Part shown: piece by piece, positions 40,111 through 49,422 of the stretch
Layout of the letters: each line of letters opens with the position of its first letter
Numbering within the stretch: position 1 is the stretch's first letter
Assembly: GCF_027484505.1 (NCBI RefSeq)
Contig: NZ_JAIXSV010000327.1
Coordinates: 1-61,173 of the forward strand
DNA length: 61,173 bases
Direction: 5' to 3'
DNA from: Asticcacaulis sp.
GTDB taxonomy: Bacteria > Pseudomonadota > Alphaproteobacteria > Caulobacterales > Caulobacteraceae
The notes under the pieces: generated by a model
The model's database searches: none
Told to the model about the DNA's origin: nothing
What the model saw: only the letters and a program-made list of their open reading frames with translations
Made by a program: the position numbers and the translations under genes

Positions 40111-41735
40111 CCGTTAGGGTGCAGGCCCGGCGCTTCCTGACCGGTACGCGCCACATATTCCGTATAGCCGCCGCCGTATTCGTGCACGCCGTCGGGCGTT
40201 AACTCCAGCACGCGGTTGGACAGGGCCGCCAGAAAGTGACGGTCGTGCGACACGAACAGCATGGTCCCTTCGAAATCGGCCAGCGCCGTGACCAGCATTT
40301 CCTTGGTCACCATGTCGAGGTGGTTGGTCGGTTCGTCCAGCACCAGCAGGTTCGGCGGATCGAACAGCATCCGCGCCATAACCAGACGCGCCTTTTCCCC
40401 GCCGGACAGCACACGGCAGGGCTTTTCCACATCGTCGCCGGAGAAGCCGAAGCAGCCCGCCAGCGTGCGCAGCGCGCCTTGCGGGGCCTGCGGGAAAGCG
40501 CCTTCCAGCGACTCGAAAATCGTCTCATCGCCGTCGAGCAGGTCCATGGAGTGCTGGGCGAAATAACCCATCTTTACACTGGCCCCGACGGTGACCGTGC
40601 CCTTGTCCGGTGTGGTATCCCCCGCCACCAGCTTCAGCAGGGTCGATTTGCCCGCACCGTTGGCCCCCAGGATGCACCAGCGTTCCTTGCGCCGTACTTT
40701 GAAGTCCAGTCCGGCATAGATGGACAGGTCGCCATAGCTCTTGTGGACGTCGCGCAGGTTCAGCACATCGTCGCCTGAACGTGGGGGGGCACGAAACTCG
40801 AACTGCACCGACTGGCGACGGCGGGGGGCTTCGACGCGCTCGATCTTGTCGAGTTTTTTGACGCGGCTCTGGACCTGTGCGGCGTGGCTGGCGCGCGCCT
40901 TGAAGCGCTCGATAAACTTGATCTCCTTGGCCAGCATGGCCTGCTGACGCTCGTACTGCGCCTGCCGCTGCGCCTCGGTTAGGGCACGTTGTTGATCATA
41001 GAAGTCGAGATCGCCGGAATAGGTGATCAGCGAGCCGGCGTCGATTTCGATCACCTTGCCGATGATGCGGTTCATGAAGGCGCGGTCGTGCGAGGTCATC
41101 AGCAACGCGCCGTCGTAGTTTTTGAGGAAGGCTTCCAGCCAGATCAGGCTTTCGAGGTCCAGGTGGTTCGACGGTTCGTCGAGCAGCATGCCGTCGGGCC
41201 GCATCAGCAGGATGCGCGCCAGCGCCACGCGCATCTTCCAGCCGCCGGAGAGCAGGCCGACATCCCCGTCCATGCGCTCCTGACTGAAGCTCAAACCCGC
41301 CAGCACTTCGCGCGCCCGCGCCTCCAGCGCATAGCCGTCCAGCTCCTCAAAGCGCGCCTGCACCTCGCCATAGCGCTCTATAACGGCATCGAAATTATCC
41401 GCCTGATCCGGGTCGGCCATGGCGGCCTCAAGCTCAGCCATTTCGGCAGCCAGCGCGCTCACGGGGCCTACGCCATCCATCACGGCGGCCACGGCGCTCT
41501 GGCCTGACATCTCGCCGACATCCTGACTGAAATAGCCAATGGTCATGCCGGCATCGATCGACACCTGACCGTCATCGGGCGGTTCCTGACCGGTGATCAT
41601 GCGAAACAGCGTCGTCTTGCCCGCGCCGTTCGGCCCGACCAGCCCGACCTTCTCGCCTTTCTGCACGCCCATGGAGGCGTCGATGAACAGGATCTGGTGG
41701 CCGTTTTGCTTGCTGATATTGTCGAGGCGGATCAT
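40107..41735 (-). CDS. ABC-F family ATPase (ribosome-associated, YbiT/Uup-like)
   Basis: This 542-residue protein has two ATP-binding domains and no membrane segment. First domain: Walker A GPNGAGKTT, signature LLSGGWKMR, Walker B GMLLDEPSNHLD. Second: GANGAGKST, VLSGGEKAR, LLVLDEPTNHLD. A charged helical linker between them (FIERFKARASHAAQVQSRVK) is the P-site tRNA interaction motif typical of ABC-F proteins. These bind the ribosomal E site and affect translation or antibiotic protection; YbiT is the closest E. coli type by linker length, but this is a by-eye judgement. It is transcribed toward the GGDEF-EAL gene with a 90-base gap. Confidence 0.9.
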   Translation of the reverse strand: MIRLDNISKQNGHQILFIDASMGVQKGEKVGLVGPNGAGKTTLFRMITGQEPPDDGQVSIDAGMTIGYFSQDVGEMSGQSAVAAVMDGVGPVSALAAEMAELEAAMADPDQADNFDAVIERYGEVQARFEELDGYALEARAREVLAGLSFSQERMDGDVGLLSGGWKMRVALARILLMRPDGMLLDEPSNHLDLESLIWLEAFLKNYDGALLMTSHDRAFMNRIIGKVIEIDAGSLITYSGDLDFYDQQRALTEAQRQAQYERQQAMLAKEIKFIERFKARASHAAQVQSRVKKLDKIERVEAPRRRQSVQFEFRAPPRSGDDVLNLRDVHKSYGDLSIYAGLDFKVRRKERWCILGANGAGKSTLLKLVAGDTTPDKGTVTVGASVKMGYFAQHSMDLLDGDETIFESLEGAFPQAPQGALRTLAGCFGFSGDDVEKPCRVLSGGEKARLVMARMLFDPPNLLVLDEPTNHLDMVTKEMLVTALADFEGTMLFVSHDRHFLAALSNRVLELTPDGVHEYGGGYTEYVARTGQEAPGLHPNG

Positions 41736-41831
41736 GCGGAACTTACAATGTAGAGACGGGGAGGGCCGCGCGTTTTGCAGCGCAAGGCGGTTCGCACAGG
41801 CCTCTACAATGGCAGGATCATTTAGGAAAGG

Positions 41832-44800
41832 CTAATAGTCCCGCGAGTATCGGAGATTGACGCTGGTCCCTGTCGTTGTGCCGACCTGAGTCAGAACCGA
41901 CAGGACGCGCGACAGGGCGATCTCGACCTGTGTTGCCGTAAAGCCGCGCGTATCGGTGACGATCTCGACATAGATGTCGTTGGTCAGGTACTGACCCGCC
42001 GCCAATGCCGTGCCGCGGCCTGTCGAGGCATCGGCCCCCAGCACGCGCAGGCGGTCAATACCGGTCACCGAGCGCAGCTTGCCCAGCGGGTTGAGCCCGC
42101 CGCCCCCCTGAAGCGCCTGAAGCGAGGCCGCCAGTTGCAGGGCCTGCGTCGCCGACAGGTTGGCGACATTCTGCCCGAACAGCAGACGCGACAGCACCTC
42201 GTCCTGCGGCAGGGCCGGGGTGGAGCCAAAGGCGATCTGCGGGTTCTGGGCGCGGCCTGATACGCCGATGGTGCCGGTGATATCATCGACCTTAGTGGTG
42301 GCGGTCAGGGCGATTTCCGGATTGCTCAGACTGCCGCCATCAAAGATGATCTCGCCCTTGTCGATGGCAAATTCGCGACCGGAGAAGGCATAGGTGCCGC
42401 GCAGGGCATTGAGCCGCCCGACGACGCGCGGGTCGCGGGTGGTGCCGCCGACATTTACATTCATCTTCCATTCCGACTCCAGTCCCATGCCGGAAACGAA
42501 GATCTGGTTATCGGCGCGCAGACGGATATCGAGGTTCCACAGGGTCGGCGCGGCACGGGCGGTCTTTGGGTCCACGACGCGCGCGCCCTTGATACGCACA
42601 CCTTCCAGCTCATCGACCTTGGACGCGCCTTGAAACACCACCTGATAGCGGAATTGCGGCAGGCTGAGATTACCGCGAATCCACGGGCCGTTCTGTGCAT
42701 CATGGGTGATGTCGAGCGTGCCCGAAACGGTCGATGCCAGGGCGTCGGAGGCCGCGAGCCGGGCATTGTCGAGTTTAGCATTGAGTTTCAGCGGGAAGTC
42801 GTCGTCGGCGCTTAAGCCGACAAAACCGGTGGCTGAGACACGACCGTTTCCGGCGCGGCCCTCAAACTTTTGCAGTTCCAGACGGTCGTTGGAGAAACGG
42901 CCTTCGAGGGCAATGTCGCTGATGCGCGTGCCGAAGGTCAGGTGTTCGTACACCAGGCCGTTGCCACGCACCAGACCGTTGAGCCGCGGCTGGCGCAGCG
43001 TACCCGACAGGTCAGCCGCCAGCGCCACATTGCCGGTCATCTGCTGATCCCCAAGACCGGCAAGCGAAAACAGTACGCTGGACGGGCCGTTGAAACGCAG
43101 GCCACCGGAAACAGCGCCGTTCTGCAATTGCTGCGTCCACGCCCCGTCACCGCGCGGGTCGATGCTGAGGGTGAAACGACCTATGTCCGCATTGCCCTGC
43201 CGCAGCAGGCCGCGCGCTTCGGAGCGGTTTTCACTGACGCTGGCCTGCATCTGGATGTCGAGGGGCGTCGAAACGCGGGCGATGGTGGTGCGCGTCAGAT
43301 TGTCGAAGCTGAGCTGCATCTGGGCCTGCGGGAAGGCCTTGCCGCGCTGGGTGTAGTCGAGCCCGCCGGACACCGTGCCATTGACGCCCAGATTGGGGTC
43401 TATGATGTTCAGGATACTCAGGTCAAAGCGATCAAACTGCGCCTGCGCGCGAATGATCTCACCGAAACGTCCGGCCAGATTGACTTTTCCCTGCGCGGTC
43501 ATGAGGACGGCGGGGGCCAGCACCCAGTCATTGCCCTGACGCACCACGCGGGCGGGGCGTTCCAGCGCAAACGGCACCTGCCCGGCGCGACCGGACAGGG
43601 CGATCAGGGCGTCATCGGGTGACACCTGCGCATTGGCCGCCAGATTGAACGACGTGCCGGCGTCGCCATTGGCGATCATCTGCACCGTGCCGCGCATCCC
43701 TTTGAGGTCGATGCGGGCGCGGGCTTTTTCAATAGAGTTCTGGCCATAGACCACGTCGGCCAGTTGCACATCGCCCTTGATGGTCGGTTGGTCGTCAAGA
43801 CGCGCCGTGGCTTCGATAATGGCGCGACCGATGCGGATTTCGGCCTCGCCGGGCAGCAGGGCATTGTTGGCGCGGGCCGAGACCTGCGCGCCCTGAACGG
43901 CGTCAAAGGCCAGCAGACGCGCCGTGCCGTTGATCCCGCGTCCCGTGAGGTTCAGCGTGCCCGTGAAGGGGCCGCTGTCTGATTGCGCCACGCGGCCCTG
44001 CGCGTTGAAGCCTGCCACCTGCGCCGTGCGCACGTCAATGGTCAGCGGGCCGTCGCTTTTCAGCACCAGCACATCGGCCTTCAGCGGGCCGTACTGCGAG
44101 CCGCCTTCCGCCGTAATGGCATAGCCTTGCGGCGTGGTATTGATGTGCGCCACCACCTGTTGTAGCCCCAGCCCCAGACCCGGCTTTTCCGCGCGCAGGG
44201 TCAGGGTCGGGGCCTTTAATGTCCCTCCGGCGTCGGCGCTCAGCGGGCCATATTTGGCCGACTGCGCCCCCAGCTTGAAATCCAGCCGCCCTTTCGACAG
44301 GCGACCGTTCGCTGAGGTCAGGCGAAAATCGGGTGCCGTCAGGGTCAGGCGTTGCAGGATGACATCCCCAGTAGCCGTGGTGTTCATCGCCCCGGAGAAT
44401 TTGAAATTGCCGCCGAAGAACGACTTCAGACCGCCATTGTCGAGGCGCAGGCTTTCGCCATCGACCTTGCCCACAATACCGAAGCCGCCGGCCCTGAGCT
44501 GACGCAGATCGGCATCAATCATCAGGTTGAACAGGCCCACGCCATCGACCAGATACGAATTGATGCGCCCCTTGAGCGCCCCTTCGTAGCGGCCTTCCGA
44601 TGGCTGGGCGAGGATGATGGCCGTGCCATTGATCTTGTCCGAACGGATTTTGAGATTGTCCGACAGGATCAGGCCGTCCGACCAGGCCAGATCGCCATTG
44701 ATCGTGATGTTGCTGACTAACGACTCTGCGGCGGCATTCAGCCCCGTCATATGCTTTGCCGAAGCCTTGACCGGAATCAGGATGTGGTCGCCATCAAGGC

Positions 44801-46094
44801 GCGATTTACCCTCGGCGCGTAGCTGATGCACCACTACGTCATTGAAACCAATACTTCCCGCTGACAGCTTATAGTCGATCAGGGGGCGCTTGAACGCCCC
44901 ATCCAGCCGCACGGTTGCCACAATATCCTTGCCGTTCAGCCCCTTGGCGATATGGGCGGGTTTGAGCAGGGCGGCGTTGATAGCCAGATCGCCGAACGCC
45001 CCTTTTCCGAGATCGACGCGGCCCTTGGCATCAAGAGTCAGAGCATCGGCGGCCAGAGAGAGCGTCCCGTCGGCGACGCGGTCTTTAAACGTCGTCGAAA
45101 GATCGACGCTGACGGCCGGAGACAGCATGTCCGACAGTGATGGCACAAGGGCCTGCGGTCGCGCCGTGCCCTTCACACCGAACAGGCCGTCGCGCGCCGT
45201 CAGACTCAAATCGGCCAGCGGCTGATCCCCCGCCGTGCCACTGAGGCGGCCGTTCCATACTTTCCAGTCGCCCTTGCCCTCCAGCCGCACCGTCAGGGGC
45301 GTCTCCAGTTTGGCCAGTCCCGTGATGGCACCGCCCTTGGGGGCATCGACCGCCGCACTCAGGTCAAAGCGGTTGGCATCGGGCTGGGCGTCGAGTTTCA
45401 GGACGGCGCGGTCGCCGCGATCGCCGCTCAGACGGGCGTCGATCAGGGCGCGCTTGTTTTTCAGATGGGCCGTACCGCTAAGCGTCAGGGTCTGGGCCTC
45501 GCCGATCACCGGCGGGGCCAGATAAATGGCCCTTATATCCACCTTTTCGGCATCGATCCGCAGATCAGGCAGGGTGAAGGGTTCGGACGGCGTCGTCTTG
45601 GCCGTTTCGCTCAGGGCGGGTTGCCGCAGCCATTCGACGCGCGGCGACGACAGTTCGCGCACATCGAGATGCTTATTCAGCAACCCAAAGGGCCGCCAGT
45701 TGAGCCGCACCGCCGGGCTTTTGAGGAAGACGCCTTGAGGGTCGGACAGGGTCAGGTCGTGGACGGTGAAATCGCCGTAGATCGAGCCGTCGATGCGCCC
45801 GACACCGATCCTCAGGCCGTTATCGGGCTTAAGGCCGGTGATCTGAGAGACGATAAACCGCTTGCCCGGCGCGCTATCGAGCGTCGCCACACCGATCCCG
45901 CCCAGCACCAGCAGGCCGCCTGCAGTGCCGCCCGCCCACATCAGCACCTTACGCCATGCGAACGGCTTGCGCACCGGGGCAGGACGTTCCAGCGGCGGCA
46001 GGTCGTCGCTCGTTTCCACGCGCGCGTGGTCCTGCGTCTCTTTTGACGCGGCATTCGCGAGCTCAGGCGTGTCGGGAGTCGGGTCCTGCGTCAT
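41832..46094 (-). CDS. tamB: Translocation and assembly module subunit TamB
   Basis: TamB is a 1420-residue periplasm-spanning protein with a single N-terminal transmembrane helix at about residues 45-70 (VLMWAGGTAGGLLVLGGIGV) after a Pro/Asp-rich cytoplasmic tail. The long middle is the beta-taco of AsmA-like repeats. The last 300 residues are the conserved DUF490 domain, including GVRIKGARVVD, LNALRGTYAFSGREFAIDKG and QDEVLSRLLFGQNVANLSA. It bridges the membranes with TamA to help insert outer-membrane proteins or move phospholipids. Its start overlaps the tamA stop by one base (TGATG), giving translational coupling. Confidence 0.95.
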   Translation of the reverse strand: MTQDPTPDTPELANAASKETQDHARVETSDDLPPLERPAPVRKPFAWRKVLMWAGGTAGGLLVLGGIGVATLDSAPGKRFIVSQITGLKPDNGLRIGVGRIDGSIYGDFTVHDLTLSDPQGVFLKSPAVRLNWRPFGLLNKHLDVRELSSPRVEWLRQPALSETAKTTPSEPFTLPDLRIDAEKVDIRAIYLAPPVIGEAQTLTLSGTAHLKNKRALIDARLSGDRGDRAVLKLDAQPDANRFDLSAAVDAPKGGAITGLAKLETPLTVRLEGKGDWKVWNGRLSGTAGDQPLADLSLTARDGLFGVKGTARPQALVPSLSDMLSPAVSVDLSTTFKDRVADGTLSLAADALTLDAKGRVDLGKGAFGDLAINAALLKPAHIAKGLNGKDIVATVRLDGAFKRPLIDYKLSAGSIGFNDVVVHQLRAEGKSRLDGDHILIPVKASAKHMTGLNAAAESLVSNITINGDLAWSDGLILSDNLKIRSDKINGTAIILAQPSEGRYEGALKGRINSYLVDGVGLFNLMIDADLRQLRAGGFGIVGKVDGESLRLDNGGLKSFFGGNFKFSGAMNTTATGDVILQRLTLTAPDFRLTSANGRLSKGRLDFKLGAQSAKYGPLSADAGGTLKAPTLTLRAEKPGLGLGLQQVVAHINTTPQGYAITAEGGSQYGPLKADVLVLKSDGPLTIDVRTAQVAGFNAQGRVAQSDSGPFTGTLNLTGRGINGTARLLAFDAVQGAQVSARANNALLPGEAEIRIGRAIIEATARLDDQPTIKGDVQLADVVYGQNSIEKARARIDLKGMRGTVQMIANGDAGTSFNLAANAQVSPDDALIALSGRAGQVPFALERPARVVRQGNDWVLAPAVLMTAQGKVNLAGRFGEIIRAQAQFDRFDLSILNIIDPNLGVNGTVSGGLDYTQRGKAFPQAQMQLSFDNLTRTTIARVSTPLDIQMQASVSENRSEARGLLRQGNADIGRFTLSIDPRGDGAWTQQLQNGAVSGGLRFNGPSSVLFSLAGLGDQQMTGNVALAADLSGTLRQPRLNGLVRGNGLVYEHLTFGTRISDIALEGRFSNDRLELQKFEGRAGNGRVSATGFVGLSADDDFPLKLNAKLDNARLAASDALASTVSGTLDITHDAQNGPWIRGNLSLPQFRYQVVFQGASKVDELEGVRIKGARVVDPKTARAAPTLWNLDIRLRADNQIFVSGMGLESEWKMNVNVGGTTRDPRVVGRLNALRGTYAFSGREFAIDKGEIIFDGGSLSNPEIALTATTKVDDITGTIGVSGRAQNPQIAFGSTPALPQDEVLSRLLFGQNVANLSATQALQLAASLQALQGGGGLNPLGKLRSVTGIDRLRVLGADASTGRGTALAAGQYLTNDIYVEIVTDTRGFTATQVEIALSRVLSVLTQVGTTTGTSVNLRYSRDY

Positions 46095-48271
46095 CAGAAG
46101 GCCTGCCCGATACCGACATAGAGGGAGACGGGCGATTCCCCATCACGGCGTGAGATCGGCGTGGCGATGTCGATGCGGATGGGCCCGAAATTGGTGTAAT
46201 AGCGCGCCCCGACGCCCACGCCAAAACGCAGGTCGGAAAACTGCGGGAAGGGTTTGTCATAGACCTGACCGGCATCGACGAAGGGCACAATGCCGATATT
46301 GCCCATGCGATAGCGCGCCTCAAAGGCCAGTTCGACCGAGGAGCGCCCGCCGATGGGGTTGTTGTTATTGGCCGGGTCACGCGGCCCCAGTTCCTGATAG
46401 CCGAAGCCGCGCACCGAGCCGCCACCCCCGGCATAGAGACGCCGCGATGGCGCGATATTGGAGGTTTCGGCCCCGTAGATAGAGGCAAGTTGCGCCCGCG
46501 CCGCCAGCACGACCTTCGGGCTGACCTGACGATAAAAGGTGGCGCTGCCGACATTGGCAATAAAGTTGCCCGCCCCGCCATTGAGCGCCACGGTCGGGGT
46601 CGATTGCACACCGGCGCGCCAACCGCGCACCGGATTGAGCAGATTGTCCGAGCGGTCGTAGTTCAGCTTCAGCGGCACGGAGGCGTAGAAGTAGTCGTCC
46701 TGCACATTGGCGTTGCGGCGCTTCGAAAAGCCGGTTTCGCGCGTCGCCAGCACCTCGGCTCCGTAGGACCAGGTCCAGCGCTTTTGCCATAGAGGGGTAG
46801 AGACGCGCGACACGTTCACGCTGAACGAGATGGTCTGCGCTTCGTAGGAATCGTAAGTCTGATTGTTGAAGGCCGCACCATACTGAAAGGTGCGGTCGCG
46901 GCGTTTGGCGTTGGAGCGGCGGAAGGTGACGCCAAGACCCTGTTCCTGCGTCCCGGCGATGACCGAGGCGATCAATGCGCCTTCGGGCGGGCGGAAGTTG
47001 CGGTGCGTCCAGTTCAGTTCGGTGCGCAGGCCCTGACCGGTGGAAAAGCCGATATCGCCGGCCAGTGTGCGCGGGCGTCCGGCGTTCTGTGTGACCTTAA
47101 GATCAACGACCGTCGTGCCATCGGGATTCTTTTGTTCGGTCAGGACCGGCTCGACCGCTACCGAGGCAAACAGGCCGGTGGCCGACAGGGCCTGACGCAG
47201 GTCGTCTACCTGACGGCTGTCGTACAGGTCGCCGCTGTCGAAGCGGGACAGGACGCGCACATGATCGTCACTAAAGGCCTGACGCTGGCCTTCCGAACGA
47301 ATGGCCCCAAAGCGGGCGCGCGGGCCGGTGGTAACGGGCAGGGTATAGTCGCCCGTGCGCGTCTGCGGGTCGATCAGCACGTCGCGCATCTCCAGATCGG
47401 CAAACGGATAGCCCTGTTGCGGCAGGACCAGCGCCAGATTGGCCTCAGCGGATTTGATGAGGGTGGCGTCCACCGGATCGCCGGTTTTCAGCGGCAGATT
47501 ATCGGCAATCAGGCTGGGTGGTTCTGTGGGGTCGGCCTTCACGGTGACGGACGACAGGGTGTAGCGTTCTCCGGCGCGGGCGGATACGCGCACCTGAACC
47601 CGGCCCTGCGTGCGCCCGGTCGCGTCCTGAAGGCTCTCACCCGGTTGCAGGACGGGGGATTCGATCCGCGCCACGACCACGGCGTCGTAATAGCCTTCGC
47701 CTTTCAGCAGGCGCAGCGCCGTCTGCTCATCCTCGGTCAGGCGGGCGCGCAGCATGGCGGCGTTGGCGGCGGCACCTTTTCCGGATTGCAGGGCGCTCAG
47801 GTCCTTGAAGCGGGTTTCGAGATCCAGCGCCGCCAGACCATCTATGTGCAGGTCATAGTGGATGGCCGGCATCACCTGCTGATTTTCGCTGATAATGACG
47901 GGGGCGGCCTGCGGGTTGAAACTGTCGAGCGGCGGCAGGGCAGCGGTCAGGGCTGGGTCTTCGGCGGGTTTAAGCGGGGGCAGTTCCAGCGTTTCGGCGA
48001 CCGGGGCGGGCGTGGCGACCACCGGCGTTTCGGACTTTTCTGTCCCTTGTGTCTGTGTCGTCGTCTGCGGCTTGATGGCCGGGGAGGTCAGGGACGGCAG
48101 GGCCTTTTCGAAGTCGTCATCACTGATGATGGGCGTCTCAGTAGCCGGGATGTCCGTCGCGGGCGGTGTGGACGCAGGGCTGGCCTCCGACGAAGGCGGA
48201 GCGGGTGTCTGGGCCGTCGCCTGTCCTGCCAAGCAGGTAAATGCCATCAAGGCCGGAGCCGCCAGACGCAA
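46094..48271 (-). CDS. tamA: Translocation and assembly module subunit TamA (BamA family)
   Basis: TamA is a 725-residue outer-membrane protein. A signal peptide (RLAAPALMAFTCLAGQATAQ) is followed by a Pro/Thr/Glu-rich linker (about 22-125), longer than in E. coli TamA. POTRA domains follow (about 135-350, including LKGEGYYDAVVVARI and SGDLYDSRQVDDLRQALSAT), then the 16-strand barrel with YAGGGGSVRGFGYQELGPRD, the conserved (V/I)RGF motif in loop 6, and a terminal strand ending LYVGIGQAF. The start appears to be TTG at 48271, with AGGA seven bases upstream; the next ATG at 48247 would shorten the signal peptide. Confidence 0.93.
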   Translation of the reverse strand: MRLAAPALMAFTCLAGQATAQTPAPPSSEASPASTPPATDIPATETPIISDDDFEKALPSLTSPAIKPQTTTQTQGTEKSETPVVATPAPVAETLELPPLKPAEDPALTAALPPLDSFNPQAAPVIISENQQVMPAIHYDLHIDGLAALDLETRFKDLSALQSGKGAAANAAMLRARLTEDEQTALRLLKGEGYYDAVVVARIESPVLQPGESLQDATGRTQGRVQVRVSARAGERYTLSSVTVKADPTEPPSLIADNLPLKTGDPVDATLIKSAEANLALVLPQQGYPFADLEMRDVLIDPQTRTGDYTLPVTTGPRARFGAIRSEGQRQAFSDDHVRVLSRFDSGDLYDSRQVDDLRQALSATGLFASVAVEPVLTEQKNPDGTTVVDLKVTQNAGRPRTLAGDIGFSTGQGLRTELNWTHRNFRPPEGALIASVIAGTQEQGLGVTFRRSNAKRRDRTFQYGAAFNNQTYDSYEAQTISFSVNVSRVSTPLWQKRWTWSYGAEVLATRETGFSKRRNANVQDDYFYASVPLKLNYDRSDNLLNPVRGWRAGVQSTPTVALNGGAGNFIANVGSATFYRQVSPKVVLAARAQLASIYGAETSNIAPSRRLYAGGGGSVRGFGYQELGPRDPANNNNPIGGRSSVELAFEARYRMGNIGIVPFVDAGQVYDKPFPQFSDLRFGVGVGARYYTNFGPIRIDIATPISRRDGESPVSLYVGIGQAF

Positions 48272-48423
48272 GGGATTATCCTGTCAGTAAGTACCGTAAT
48301 ATGCCGGGACTACACCCGCACCGCGCTTTATGCACGCCGGATATATAAAAAAGCACTTAGATAGTTTTGCCGAGTTCGGATAGCGGGGCACCGTGTCTTT
48401 TTCGCCCGCCCGGCTCAGCAAAA

Positions 48424-48449
48424 AAGCGCCCGGCGGGCACCGGGCGCTT
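48424..48449 (-). terminator. Rho-independent terminator of the lipoprotein gene
   Basis: The perfect 10-bp stem AAGCGCCCGG/CCGGGCGCTT is followed on the minus strand by a T run (TTTTTTG). It lies about 25 bases after the stop of the gene at 48473 and separates it from tamA. Confidence 0.88.
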
Positions 48450-48472
48450 CGGAAATCCGTCTTTGCGGAAGT

Positions 48473-48853
48473 CTATTTCCACCACCAATTGCCGCGCTTG
48501 GGCGGGTCTTTTGGCAGATCGGTACGCCCACGCGCCACCGTGGCATCGGTGCACGACACCGGGCGTGAACCGCCGACCTTGCCTTCCATGCCCAGTGAGG
48601 TCGCGTCAGGCTTGTTCTGGGCCGTAACGGTGACCAGCTTGCCATCCTGATTCAGGTGAACTTCGGTCTTGCTCTGCGAGTCGTAGGTCATCACCTGAGG
48701 CGCCGTGCCGTTCGGCTCAAACTGCGCCACGCAGGCGTCGGCGCGCTGCGCCTGAGTGCGGGCATCGACATAGTCGTAACGGGGCGTAGGGCTACAGGCC
48801 GAAAGCCCCCCCATTAGCGCAACGCCCCCCATGATTACCAATGCGCGTTTCAT
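48473..48853 (-). CDS. Small lipoprotein of unknown function
   Basis: This 126-residue protein has a lipoprotein signal (MKRALVIMGGVALMGG) and lipobox LSAC (Cys20). The mature part holds two Cys (ADACVAQF, VSCTDA) that may form a disulfide and a Trp/Lys-rich tail (PPKRGNWWWK). No family was recognised. GAGGGATAGG precedes the ATG. An ATGGTTAA half-site, as found in CtrA boxes, lies about 32 bases upstream at 48885-48892. The gene is flanked by tamA downstream, beyond a strong terminator, so it is a single-gene unit. Confidence 0.75.
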   Translation of the reverse strand: MKRALVIMGGVALMGGLSACSPTPRYDYVDARTQAQRADACVAQFEPNGTAPQVMTYDSQSKTEVHLNQDGKLVTVTAQNKPDATSLGMEGKVGGSRPVSCTDATVARGRTDLPKDPPKRGNWWWK

Positions 48854-48966
48854 ACCTATCCCTCGAAATGCCGCCGCTAAAAATATGGTTAACGCCTATA
48901 GTGGCACAGATGCCGCCTGAGTCAAAGCCTTAGAATGTGACGTTTTTCGTCTGTCGCTTCCCGGCA

Positions 48967-49317
48967 TCACCCCTTGTAGAAGATGAAACCGGCCCCCAGT
49001 GCGATCAGCGCAAACCCCACAATGTGCTTCCAGCGGATGGCTTCGCCGAGATAGAAGACCGAGAACAGCACAAATACCGACAGGGTAATGACCTCCTGAA
49101 TGGTCTTGAGCTGCGCTGCGGAAAAGACGCCATAGCCGATGCGGTTGGCCGGCACCATCAGGCAATACTCAAAAAAGGCGATGCCCCAACTGACCAGAAT
49201 GATGATCCAGAGCTTCTCGTGCTTGACCTTCAGGTGCCCATACCAGGCAAAGGTCATGAAAATATTGGAACCGATCAGCAAAAGCACGGTCATCAGACCG
49301 GGGGGCAGGGCAGGCAT
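48967..49317 (-). CDS. DUF486 small membrane protein (DMT-like)
   Basis: This 116-residue protein of the DUF486 family has four transmembrane helices: LMTVLLLIGSNIFMTFAWYG, IIILVSWGIAFFEYCLMVPA, QEVITLSVFVLFSVFYLGEA and HIVGFALIALGAGFIFY. The conserved NRIGYG and FYLGE are present. It resembles one half of drug/metabolite transporters and probably works as a dimer; the substrate is unknown. The gene stands alone, between the lipoprotein and the TPR protein. Confidence 0.85.
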   Translation of the reverse strand: MPALPPGLMTVLLLIGSNIFMTFAWYGHLKVKHEKLWIIILVSWGIAFFEYCLMVPANRIGYGVFSAAQLKTIQEVITLSVFVLFSVFYLGEAIRWKHIVGFALIALGAGFIFYKG

Positions 49318-49422
49318 AGGCGAGTCTCACGAAATGAGAGCCCTATGCTCTCCGCTTCGCCATAGGGTATTCAGTTATAAGATTTCAAGTTGTCTTGAGA
49401 TAAGCCGCACGTTTCGCCGGGG

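Noticed and set aside
47003-48364. Plus-strand open frame of 453 codons opposite tamA
   Set aside because: It has Gly/Arg/Gln-rich composition, no ribosome site, and tamA is clear on the other strand.
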